A stretch of 49,259 bases of DNA, taken from contig NZ_AJLK01000152.1 in NCBI RefSeq assembly GCF_000317205.1, positions 1 to 49,259 of the forward strand, in the 5' to 3' direction. Under the pieces are notes generated by a model. That model made no database searches, was not told where the DNA came from, and saw only the letters and a program-made list of their open reading frames with translations. This stretch comes from Fischerella muscicola PCC 7414 (GTDB lineage: Bacteria; Cyanobacteriota; Cyanobacteriia; Cyanobacteriales; Nostocaceae). The position numbers and the translations under genes were made by a program. Positions 26,500-35,382 of this stretch are shown here, one piece after another; position 1 is the stretch's first letter, and the number at the start of each line of letters is the position of its first letter.

Positions 26500-27267
26500 G
26501 GTACTTCAATAATTTTGACAATCATTTTGTACACTGGTATTAGTTAGAAGATTTCAAAACATTTATTTCATAGAACTCCTTGATTAACCTATATCCTGGG
26601 AAATAATGCATAACTAATGTTGATTGTCTGTGTCAGTTTAGATTATATAAATAAGAAGGTGATAAGGAATTTATAAGAGATAAATAATAAAATTACATTA
26701 AATAAAGTAAGACTAATCAAATTATATAAACTTGCATTTTACATCAGAAAATTGAATTTTAACATCTATTTTTTGTGAAATTCTTTATACTATAAAATTG
26801 TGAAATTTTAATTTATGATTGCAAAAGCCCTACTGGTAAAATTTTAATTTTAGCTACATCTATGGCAATGATTTTTGAGGTTGGTATATTAATTGATAAG
26901 AGTTGAAATTTCCGCTGACTTTCTGTGACAAACTTCTTCCTAATCTTTCCTTGTGGAGAAATCAAATGAGATTGCTATAGATATTTTTTTTCTGAGAGAT
27001 CATTTATAGATAAAAATCTATGCTTCATGCTCTGAGTCGACGAGCAATTGCGAACACCTCACCACTCAATGGGCAACTGAAGCTGACTTATGCAAGACGG
27101 CATAGTCTTGGGAAGTAGTAAGGATGAACCATATGCCATAACTTGTCATTTTTTCGTGTTGAGAATTTGTGTGAAAATGACAAAAAAACATCTGATACAC
27201 CTCATATGTTTGCTACTGGATGCTGCTATATCCTCTGCTCGTAATAATCTACAGCGCTAGCCTCAGA
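26500..27267. other. Long AT-rich region without protein gene
   Basis: No convincing reading frame lies here. The plus-strand part from about 27030 to 27267 ends at a strong terminator, so it probably includes the body of a small RNA. The remainder (26500-27000) is very AT-rich and shows nothing recognisable. Confidence 0.5.
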
Positions 27268-27298
27268 ATTAACCCCGGTGCAACCGGGGTTAATTTTT
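27268..27298 (+). terminator. Strong Rho-independent terminator
   Basis: ATTAACCCCGG (27268-27278) pairs perfectly with CCGGGGTTAAT (27284-27294) around a five-base loop and is followed by TTTT. This is the strongest terminator in the window, yet no plus-strand protein gene precedes it for more than 3 kb, pointing to an upstream non-coding transcript. Confidence 0.85.
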
Positions 27299-27309
27299 AC
27301 CCAATTTTA

Positions 27310-27400
27310 TGGGCGAGATTCACTGTTTCGGAATGGCCACCATGTGACTATAGTGACATAGGAAACGTTCAACCCAGCCCCAGTCCCACTGGGGTTTTCC
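27310..27400 (+). ncRNA. Candidate small RNA ending in a second terminator
   Basis: Just after the first terminator, a segment of about 90 bases ends in the stem CCCCAG / CTGGGG (27378-27383 and 27389-27394) followed by TTTTCC. An unpaired-looking stretch TGACATAGGAAACGTTC (27353-27369) precedes the stem. An AGGAAAC-type loop followed by a GC-rich terminator is reminiscent of the cyanobacterial Yfr2 small-RNA family as I remember it, but I cannot verify the consensus here. The 5' end is a guess. An open frame that spans both terminators (27220-27486) lacks a ribosome-binding site and is probably not translated. Confidence 0.4.
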
Positions 27401-28037
27401 TTATGAAAGCATCAATCCTAGCGCCAATTTGTAATAACGTCAATCTATCATTTTGTCTAATAAATTCTACTTCAAAGCAGTTTTAGGTTTAAAGCTTGCT
27501 AAGCAATAACACTTTGCTTCTAATAAATTATTGCCTGTTATAACAATATTTACTAGTGAAAATCTTCATTTTAATATTTGACTTAAGTTTTTAATTATTA
27601 GGATATTAGTAGCTGCATGAATGCGAATTCATACAGCAAATATATGATACTTGATGTTTTAGCCTTATGATTGCAGATAACCTATTTATAGGAATTTCGG
27701 CTAATTATACTAATTCAATTAATGATTGCAACACATCCTTGGATAAAGACGCGATGAATCATCCTTGGATAAAGACGCGATGAATCGCGTCTCTACAAGA
27801 TGGCATATATGTCGCATTCTTTTGGCAAATTGGTATTAATTACGGTATTATGCTTGGTTGTTGGGAATTGGGCATTGGAAAATCATCAGTATCTTAATTA
27901 CCAATTATCAATTACCTGTTACCTACACTCCTTAACAGATATGATACGCCCTCAAATGGACATGATATTAAGGTGAAAAAAATAAGCAGAAAATAAGAAA
28001 TAGATAAAATAAGACTAAATATTATTTTTGAAACCTC
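27401..28037. other. AT-rich intergenic region with GCGATGAATCGCGTC repeat
   Basis: No gene is seen. It contains the tandem duplication at 27734-27785 and the hairpin GACGCGATGAATCGCGTC (about 27774-27791), a dispersed element related to the 8492 and 8751 repeats. TACCAATTATCAATTACC (about 27897) is another common repeat type. Confidence 0.5.
27734..27785. repeat. Perfect 26-bp tandem duplication
   Basis: CATCCTTGGATAAAGACGCG plus ATGAAT occurs twice in direct succession (27734-27759 and 27760-27785), followed by the rest of a GCGTCTCTACA hairpin repeat. Confidence 0.95.
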
Positions 28038-28445
28038 TTAGCTTATTTGTGAATCCCAATTAAGTATTTCAGCAATTTGTTTGGGCAGTTTAATTGGGTT
28101 GAAAGGCTTGGCGATCGCTCCAACAATTCTCATCTGTTTAAGCTGTTGATCTGAAAACCAGCAGGCTTTTGCGGTGATCAAAACAATTGGAATAGGTTGG
28201 ATAAGTGGATGGTTTCTAAATTCTTGAATAACCCCAAGACCATCTGTTGCGAGCATTGGCATATCTAGAAGAATAGCATCGGGTCTTCTGATCAATAATG
28301 CTTCTTTAAGCATTAAAACTTCCAGCCCTTGACTGAGAGAGGAAGCTGACAGCACATTCCAGCCACCAAGACGACTTAAGCAAACTTGCAAAATCGCTCG
28401 GACAGAAGCTTCGTGATCGATGAGTAAAATGAGCTTACCAGACAT
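28038..28445 (-). CDS. Single-domain response regulator (last gene of the signalling operon)
   Basis: A receiver domain of about 135 residues. The phosphoacceptor Asp is in AILLDMPM, the conserved Thr in VLITAK and the Lys in AIAKPF. The first acidic pocket, usually DD, reads IDHEAS here, so one Mg2+ ligand is replaced by His, which may alter phosphorylation. I chose the ATG at 28445 because the domain begins right after it (MSGKLILLID). The frame extends 24 codons to a GTG. It lies 198 bp after the previous receiver gene, same strand, and likely receives phosphate from the giant kinase or connects it to another system. Confidence 0.85.
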   Translation of the reverse strand: MSGKLILLIDHEASVRAILQVCLSRLGGWNVLSASSLSQGLEVLMLKEALLIRRPDAILLDMPMLATDGLGVIQEFRNHPLIQPIPIVLITAKACWFSDQQLKQMRIVGAIAKPFNPIKLPKQIAEILNWDSQIS

Positions 28446-28643
28446 GACTGAATTTACTTTAGGTCGCTCAAGAGGGCATCCGAAGGGGGATTTTGAAGAT
28501 GGATTAAACTCTGTCACTGGGTTTTTCTAGGATTAAATTACTCTACACAGAAGAATAAAACCAAAAACTAAGACACTTGTAAGCAATTTCTAAAACCAGT
28601 TGATTATCATTATCGCATAATTAGCTATTTTTGCTTTCTCAAG

Positions 28644-29018
28644 CTACCAGCCCAAAATTGTATTCACCTGATTCCAAACTGTCATGGGGTCAAACGGTTT
28701 GGTGATCACACCAGCCACTCCCATTTTGGCAAAGCGTTGGCTATCGCTCGGTAACACCTTAGCTGTAAGCAGTATAACTGGAATGGATCGTGTCGCTACA
28801 TCTGAACGAAGGCGATCATATACCTGAAATCCATCCATATCTGGCATCGACACATCTAAGAGAATAGCGTCTAGGGGTTGTTCAGTTTTTGCTTTGAGTA
28901 ATCCTTCCTCACCTGACTCAGCCAAGAAAGCTTGCCAGCCTGCAAATTTTTCCAGGGAGATTTGAACTACTCTGCGAATGTCTTTTTCGTCATCTACAAT
29001 TAGGACGCGTTTGATCAT
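28644..29018 (-). CDS. Single-domain response regulator overlapping the kinase gene
   Basis: This 124-residue CheY-like receiver has all canonical residues: VDDEKD acidic pocket, phosphoacceptor Asp in AILLDVSMPDMDG, Thr in ILLTAK and Lys in ITKPFD. Its ATG overlaps the TGA stop of the 2090-residue kinase gene by four bases (ATGA), so translation is probably coupled and it is the obvious direct partner. With no output domain it should act by protein contact or pass phosphate onward. Confidence 0.95.
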   Translation of the reverse strand: MIKRVLIVDDEKDIRRVVQISLEKFAGWQAFLAESGEEGLLKAKTEQPLDAILLDVSMPDMDGFQVYDRLRSDVATRSIPVILLTAKVLPSDSQRFAKMGVAGVITKPFDPMTVWNQVNTILGW

Positions 29019-32000
29019 GCCTCCGCCTCTCCCCTCCTGAGTGGCAATGTGAAATAAAACGTACTTCCTTCTCCCAGCACACTCTCCACCCAGATATGTC
29101 CACCATGTTGTTCAACAATGCTCTTGCAGATGGACAATCCTAGCCCAGTTCCCCCTTTTTGACGAGAATCAGAGGCATCAACTTGCTGAAAGCGTCCAAA
29201 AATGCTTTCGAGCTTTTCTGGAGGAATGCCACGTCCTTGATCTTTAATGGCAAAGAGGATATGGGAATTAGGCAAGTGGGGTGATGGGGTGGTGGGGTGG
29301 TGGGGTGAAAAGTTTCTTCCTATCTCTCCATCTCCTCTTCTCCCCATCTCCCTATCCCCCCATCTCCCCATTTGTTTATTTAATACTTCGGTACTTAACC
29401 AAACTGTACCACCTACAGGTGAGAACTTAATAGCGTTACTTAACAAATTGATTAATGTTTGCATGATCGCATCTGGGGCTGCCCAAATTTGCATGTTGGG
29501 AACCATGACAGAAATTTCCACCTCGGCTTCTTTGGCGATCACCTGCACTGTCTCAATGGCTTGCTGTACCAGATCAGCGATTTCGCATGTTTCCATTACA
29601 AGTTGGGTTTGGCCAGACTCTAGTCGTTCGAGATCGAGGATGTCGTTCACCAAACGCACAAGGCGATCGCTGTTATTAAAAGCTATTTGCAGCAATTCTT
29701 TGGCTTGTTCGGGTTCATGATCAAAGACACCCGTTTCTAAAATTCCCAGAGAACCGCGAATGGCAGTTAATGGCGTGCGGAGTTCGTGACTCACAATCGA
29801 AATAAATTCATTTTTCATGCGATCAACTTTGTAGCGATCGCTAATATCTTCAATTTGAGCAATAAAATAGAGCGGTTGTCTGTGTTGATCTTTGACAAGC
29901 GACACATTCAACAGAATATGGATCACATCTCCTCGCTTGTGTAGATATCGTTTCTCCACCTGATACACAGGAATCTCATTCGCCAACATGCGTTGCATGG
30001 CTTCTAAACTAACCTCAAGATCATCAGCATAGGTGACATCCATAAAAGTAAGAGCGAGCATTTCTGCTTCGCTGTATCCGGCAATTTCACACAGAGAACG
30101 ATTTACCTTGAGAAATTGTCCCTGCATTGAAACTAATGCCATACCGATAGGCGCAGCATCAAACGCCTTACGGAATCGCTCTTCGCTCTCGCGCAGGGCT
30201 TCTTCGGTTTGCTTGCGATCAGTGATATCCAACGATGTACCGATCAGTTTGATTACCTGTCCTTGGGCATTCACTAGTGGTTCTGCACGAGAATCCAGGT
30301 AACGAATTGAACCATCCGGCAGCACAATTCGTAGATCAAAGGCGTAGGGAATTCCCTGGGTAATTGCCCGTTCAACATGTTGTTGTAGCACCTGTCGATC
30401 CTTAGGATGAACCCTTTCGAGCAGTTCAGCAAAGCTTGGTTCACCTTGAGTTGGTTCTATTCCCCAGTGATGGAACGTTGTTTGTGACCAATTGATCTTC
30501 TGACTTTGGAGATCAAATTCCCAACTGCCGATTTGAGCAACTTTTTGAGCCATTGCCAGATGTGCTTCACTTCGGCGCAATGCTTCTTCAGTCTGTTTGA
30601 TATCGGTGATGTCTATGCCGACGCCATCCCAAACTATCTGACCATCCCGCAAGCGTCGGGGCGTTGAGCGCACATCTAACCAGATAATGTTTCCTCGTAA
30701 GGTGCGAAACCGCATCTGCATCTCAAAAATGCACAGCGTTTTTAGAGATTTCAGGGCTAACTTTTGTCGAATACTTTTGTCTTCTTCATGGATTAAGCTT
30801 CTGAGAACATTCGCATCCTGGATAATTGCTTCTGGCTTCAGCCCAATTAGGTCTTCAATTCCGGCACTAATGTAGGAGAAGTAAGCTCCTTGGTCTGGAA
30901 CATAAACAATTTGGAAAATGAACCCTTTAGGCAAATTGTCCCCGATCGCCTGTAGTATTGCTTGGCGTTCCTGCAACACTAATTGCATCTGTTTGCGTTC
31001 AGCTAGTTCAATTTGTAACTGCTGATATAGATCTGCTTGATGAATGGCGATCGCTAATTGGTCACTGATTTGCTGCAAAAACTCTGCCTCAGATGCTTCC
31101 CACTGGCGGTAGTCGGAGCAGGCATGAACTATAAGCAATCCCCAAACTTTGGTTGAAGAATCTTCCAAGGTTTGGACAATGGGCGCAACCACTTTTGATT
31201 TCACCCCAATTTGCTGCATAAACTCAACCAGACACGCCGCCCACTCATCCTTGGCCACATCTGGTAAAATGCGAGGATTCCCTTGGCGATAGTACTCATA
31301 GCAGTCATCTGGGAAACATTCATCGACCCAGCGCATTTGATATGTCATGGGATACTCTGGAACCACGGCTTCCTCGATTATCTGTCCCGAACCATCTTGA
31401 TTTAAGCGGAAGATCAATACGCGATCGGTCTGGAGAGTTTGCTGGACTTCGACTACTGTAGTTCTCAAAATTTGTTCCAGGTCGAGTGATTGACGAATGT
31501 GCTGAGTAATGGTAGAGAGTAGGCGTTCCTGTTCTGCTTGTAATTGCAAAGACTGCTCCAGTTTCTTCCGCCTGGTAATGTTGAAGCAGCTGCCAATCAA
31601 TCGATAAATCCGCCCATCTTTACTTTGCAGTGGACTCAGGTTAGTAATCCACCAGCTTTCTTTGCCTTTAATTACTAGACGCTCTTCATAGGTGATTCGT
31701 TTTCTTGCTATGACGCAGGCACGATAACGAGCAGTCACAGCCTCTGCATCTTCTGGTGACAACACTTGTGCGGGGGTTTTGCCAGCAACTTCTGCTAGTA
31801 AAAGTCCAGACATACGCTCGTGGGCGGGGTTAATGCCAACATAGCGAAAGCTGCCATCTTCTAGCACATCAACGATAAACACCCCAGCAGCAATGCCTTC
31901 ATAGATACTGCGTAAAAACTGTTCACTTTCTCGCAGCGCTTCCTCTACCCGTTTGCGGTCAGTAATATTCCGCGCAATGCTCAGAACTGTTGCAACGGAA

Positions 32001-35000
32001 CCATCCTCAGCCAATTCCGGAACCAGACGACAAAGCCAATAACTTATTCCTTTAGGACAGGGAAACTCAGTTTCATAGTTCTGCTCTTGTTTGGTCTCAA
32101 ACACATGCTCTAAGGCTGCGTGCCATGAGTTGACAATGGTTTGAGGAAAACCCATTTCTAACCCAGTCTTACCAATCCACTGTGCTGGCGGAATGCCTGT
32201 TTCTAGCTCAACACGAGGATTGACATAGCGGAAGCGATACTCTCGATCAACTCGAGAAATCAGATCTGGGGCATTTTCCACTAATGCCCGAAATTCTTGC
32301 TCCCGTTGGCGCAAAGCTTCTTCAGCACGTTTACGCTCAGTGATATCTTCTGTTAATCCGATGTAGCGTAAGAGGTTTCCTGTTTGATCAAAAATTGGAA
32401 ACACTTCGGCAAACATCCAGCGAATTGTGCCATCCGATTTAATAATCCGATATTCTCGCTGAGCATGTTTGCCTTGATACTGTTGATCGAGAGACTGCAA
32501 TACTGATGGGCGATCATCTGGATGTACCGCCTCTAGCCAGGATCTGGGATTTTGATAAAGGCTCTCACAAGTTAGTCCGTAAATTTTTTCATACCCAGGA
32601 CTAATATAAAGAAACTGTTGAGAATCGGCAGACCAGACAAAGAAAAGTTGGTTAATATTTTCTGCAATCTCACGAAATCGCTCTTCACTTTCTCGCAGGG
32701 CTGTTTCGGCTCTTTTGCGTTCAGTAATATCTCGAATCAGCCAACGTAGAGCAATGAGTTTTTGGGCATCACGCACAGGAGCAACTGTAATTTCAACAGG
32801 AAAAGGCTCACCATTTCGGGGTTGCAGGCTTAGTTCCCAGGTTTGTTTATCTGGCGGCAAGGATAAATTATTTAATTGCGTACGAAATGCTCGCCGAGCA
32901 GATGCTGGAATAAAACTAATTAAGAGTTTGCCAGCTAAAAATCTCAATTCTACAGAGAGTAGCGTTGCGATCGCATGGTTTGCTTCTAAGATTCTCCCTT
33001 GTGCATCTGTAACTAGGTATCCATCCGGGGCAAAGTTAAACAAATCTCCATAGCGCTGTTGCTCAATCAGCAACTGGTGATTCTGTTCTTCCCGTTCTTC
33101 CTCAAGTACCTGTAGATTCTCGAGAGTGCGTTGCAACTCCTGATTTACTGCTTCTTGGTTAGTGCTGTATTCTTCTAATTGCTTGTAAGCTGCCTGTAAT
33201 GCTTGCTCTGTTTGCTTACGAGCAGTAATGTCAACTCCAACCATAGTCACAACCCAGCAACCCCCTGTTTGATCCCAGCGAGAGGCCAAGGTTTCGGCGA
33301 TCCATCGTAGAGAGCCATTTTTGTGATAGAAACGATACTCCACTGTAATCGTTTTTTCTTGGGGGATCGCTGCAAACGCTTGTTCATTAACAGCTGCCAC
33401 ATCTTCTGGTAGAACCCGTGATGACCAAACTGTCCCAGTTAATTCTTGGGGAGAATAACCAAAAACTGTTTCACAACCTATGGAGCGATAGTCATTTTCC
33501 CAAGTATGATCAGGGTAAACACGGAAACAGGCAATTGAGGCTTGGGCGGAGTTGAGAATATCATTGAGTTTCGCTTTCGATGCTTGCAACGCTTCTTCCA
33601 GTTGCTTGCGATCGCTAATATCTTGTCCAATTCCGACTGTCCAACCATTACTAAGGCGGATATTTGCCCAAGTCGTATCCACGTAGCAACCGTCTCGACA
33701 CCTGGTTTTGAAATCTTGCCATTTTCCAGTTGCAGCTTGAATATGTTCCACAACCTGCTGACGTTGTTCCAAATCGGGATAGCATTTTACTAACCAGTCA
33801 CTCTCTCGAAGTTCGCTCAAAGACCAACCCAGAACACGCTCATATTCCCGGTTAATTAATACGGTTTGACCTGTTTGATCCCGAAGTTTCAACATTACAG
33901 GCATGTGGTCAAACAGCGTTTGCAAAATTTCGTGCTGCTGCTGTAGTTTTTCTGTGCGTTCAGCAATTTGAGCTTCTAGAGTTTGATTATAGTTGGCTAA
34001 GAGTTTCTGTGCTTGTTTGCGTTCGGTAATGTCAGTAAAAGCCGCGATCGCATAAATGACTGTGCCTGTCTCATCAAAAATGGGAGTTGTCAAAACCTCC
34101 AAAGGCACAGTTTTATCGGCTTGACGTAACTCCATATCATCAATTTTGACAGATTCACCCGCTAAAGCGCGCACGATGGGCAGTTGGTCGATGGGGTAAA
34201 GCTGATCACTTCCAGCCTGATAAACTTGAAAAACCTGTGATAATTGCTCTGTTGTGACTTCTAATTGAGCGGTGATCCCCAGTAACTGCTGTGCCTTCAG
34301 ATTGCTGTAAATGAATTCACCATTGGTATTGTGTGCTGTCACTCCTATCGGTATTGCCTCAAGAATCTGATTTAGTCGATGCTCTCTGGCGCGTAATTGT
34401 TGTTCACTTTCACGCAACTGAGTGTACAGTTTGGCATTGTGAAGTGAAATTGCTGCTTGTGCAGATAGTAGTTTTATTACTTTTAATTGCTCTTTTGTAA
34501 ATACCCCATTAGTAATATTATTTTCCAGATATACTATGCCAAGCAATTCTTCTTGATGAAGCAGTGGCACACACAAAATTGATTTAGTTTGATGTTGTTG
34601 AATATAAGTATCATTAATAAAATTGCCCTCACGGGTAGCATCATCCACAGCTACACTTTCTAAAGTCTGGATCACATAATCAATCACCGATACAGGTAGG
34701 TGATCCGCAATCGGCAGGGACTGTAACACCCTGATTTGCCATACAGGTGTTGCTAAATGATCCTCATTTGTGGTAACATCTGCTGTGCCAGAGGCTGCAA
34801 TCACCCATTTTTCTGTGCTTGTTGATGCTGTTTGGCAAGGCAAAATTAAATAACCCGTTTGTGCTTCAGCATTCTCAATCAAAATTTTCATCAAGACACT
34901 GAGCGATCGCTCTAGTTCAATTTCACTCGCAATTGCCTGATTTGCTCTAATAACAACTTCTAAATCCGTTGAAGTGCGGCTGTTGGCTGGTGAGAGTTCA

Positions 35001-35287
35001 GATAGTAACTGGGGATATTGTGTTTCTAACTCTTTTATTTTTGCCGTTGCATCTAAGCGTATGTAAGCGTAGTGTGCCTCTTTTATGTAATTCTGAGCAA
35101 ACCTGAGCCTACCCCGTTCGAGATAAAACTTCGCAGCTAATTCATACGCTAAAGCTTCTGCTTGCAGAGATCCATTTGCTTTTGCTGTATCGATCGCTTG
35201 TTCATAATATTCTTCTGCTACAGTGAATTTACCCAGAACTTGCGCTTTCTCTGCCTCAGCCAGTAAGTGTGATGGGGATTTGCTCAT
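29015..35287 (-). CDS. Giant multi-PAS/GAF sensor histidine kinase (2090 residues)
   Basis: Domain order from the translation: a TPR-like helical region (1-95), GAF (about 100-290), PAS domains at about 303, 454, 573, 745, 870, 997 and 1123, a second GAF (1255-1420), three more PAS (about 1443, 1575, 1703), HisKA with the phospho-His in SHELRTPL (His1834), and HATPase (about 1935-2085; NAIKFSP, DQGRGIPPEKL, GTGLGLSICKSI). There are no membrane spans, so it is cytoplasmic. The second GAF resembles phytochrome/cyanobacteriochrome GAFs and has Cys1352 where the bilin Cys sits, but with Leu instead of His next to it. Residues about 1972-2008 inside the HATPase are repeat-encoded. It is flanked by regulator genes on the same strand. 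Confidence 0.95.
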   Translation of the reverse strand: MSKSPSHLLAEAEKAQVLGKFTVAEEYYEQAIDTAKANGSLQAEALAYELAAKFYLERGRLRFAQNYIKEAHYAYIRLDATAKIKELETQYPQLLSELSPANSRTSTDLEVVIRANQAIASEIELERSLSVLMKILIENAEAQTGYLILPCQTASTSTEKWVIAASGTADVTTNEDHLATPVWQIRVLQSLPIADHLPVSVIDYVIQTLESVAVDDATREGNFINDTYIQQHQTKSILCVPLLHQEELLGIVYLENNITNGVFTKEQLKVIKLLSAQAAISLHNAKLYTQLRESEQQLRAREHRLNQILEAIPIGVTAHNTNGEFIYSNLKAQQLLGITAQLEVTTEQLSQVFQVYQAGSDQLYPIDQLPIVRALAGESVKIDDMELRQADKTVPLEVLTTPIFDETGTVIYAIAAFTDITERKQAQKLLANYNQTLEAQIAERTEKLQQQHEILQTLFDHMPVMLKLRDQTGQTVLINREYERVLGWSLSELRESDWLVKCYPDLEQRQQVVEHIQAATGKWQDFKTRCRDGCYVDTTWANIRLSNGWTVGIGQDISDRKQLEEALQASKAKLNDILNSAQASIACFRVYPDHTWENDYRSIGCETVFGYSPQELTGTVWSSRVLPEDVAAVNEQAFAAIPQEKTITVEYRFYHKNGSLRWIAETLASRWDQTGGCWVVTMVGVDITARKQTEQALQAAYKQLEEYSTNQEAVNQELQRTLENLQVLEEEREEQNHQLLIEQQRYGDLFNFAPDGYLVTDAQGRILEANHAIATLLSVELRFLAGKLLISFIPASARRAFRTQLNNLSLPPDKQTWELSLQPRNGEPFPVEITVAPVRDAQKLIALRWLIRDITERKRAETALRESEERFREIAENINQLFFVWSADSQQFLYISPGYEKIYGLTCESLYQNPRSWLEAVHPDDRPSVLQSLDQQYQGKHAQREYRIIKSDGTIRWMFAEVFPIFDQTGNLLRYIGLTEDITERKRAEEALRQREQEFRALVENAPDLISRVDREYRFRYVNPRVELETGIPPAQWIGKTGLEMGFPQTIVNSWHAALEHVFETKQEQNYETEFPCPKGISYWLCRLVPELAEDGSVATVLSIARNITDRKRVEEALRESEQFLRSIYEGIAAGVFIVDVLEDGSFRYVGINPAHERMSGLLLAEVAGKTPAQVLSPEDAEAVTARYRACVIARKRITYEERLVIKGKESWWITNLSPLQSKDGRIYRLIGSCFNITRRKKLEQSLQLQAEQERLLSTITQHIRQSLDLEQILRTTVVEVQQTLQTDRVLIFRLNQDGSGQIIEEAVVPEYPMTYQMRWVDECFPDDCYEYYRQGNPRILPDVAKDEWAACLVEFMQQIGVKSKVVAPIVQTLEDSSTKVWGLLIVHACSDYRQWEASEAEFLQQISDQLAIAIHQADLYQQLQIELAERKQMQLVLQERQAILQAIGDNLPKGFIFQIVYVPDQGAYFSYISAGIEDLIGLKPEAIIQDANVLRSLIHEEDKSIRQKLALKSLKTLCIFEMQMRFRTLRGNIIWLDVRSTPRRLRDGQIVWDGVGIDITDIKQTEEALRRSEAHLAMAQKVAQIGSWEFDLQSQKINWSQTTFHHWGIEPTQGEPSFAELLERVHPKDRQVLQQHVERAITQGIPYAFDLRIVLPDGSIRYLDSRAEPLVNAQGQVIKLIGTSLDITDRKQTEEALRESEERFRKAFDAAPIGMALVSMQGQFLKVNRSLCEIAGYSEAEMLALTFMDVTYADDLEVSLEAMQRMLANEIPVYQVEKRYLHKRGDVIHILLNVSLVKDQHRQPLYFIAQIEDISDRYKVDRMKNEFISIVSHELRTPLTAIRGSLGILETGVFDHEPEQAKELLQIAFNNSDRLVRLVNDILDLERLESGQTQLVMETCEIADLVQQAIETVQVIAKEAEVEISVMVPNMQIWAAPDAIMQTLINLLSNAIKFSPVGGTVWLSTEVLNKQMGRWGDREMGRRGDGEIGRNFSPHHPTTPSPHLPNSHILFAIKDQGRGIPPEKLESIFGRFQQVDASDSRQKGGTGLGLSICKSIVEQHGGHIWVESVLGEGSTFYFTLPLRRGEAEA
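29264..29371. repeat. GTGGTGGGG / CTCCCCATC repeat inside the kinase gene
   Basis: GTGGGGTGATGGGGTGGTGG and, beyond it, CTCCATCTCCTCTTCTCCCC with CCCATCTCCCC lie in the kinase reading frame, adding about 36 residues (MGRWGDREMGRRGDG ... SPHHPTTPSPHLPNS) between the N box and the G1 box of the HATPase. The sequence type matches the insert in mfd and the intergenic arrays. Confidence 0.8.
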
Positions 35288-35382
35288 GTTCTCCTACACT
35301 TGGATACACAAGGAAAATGGGAGTTGCGGGGATTTGAGTTGGAATAGCCATGTCAAATAGGGAAACTATACGGTGAATTTAT

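Noticed and set aside
27220-27486. Plus-strand open frame of 88 codons
   Set aside because: It spans two strong terminators, has no ribosome-binding site and no recognisable protein features. The region is better read as non-coding RNA.
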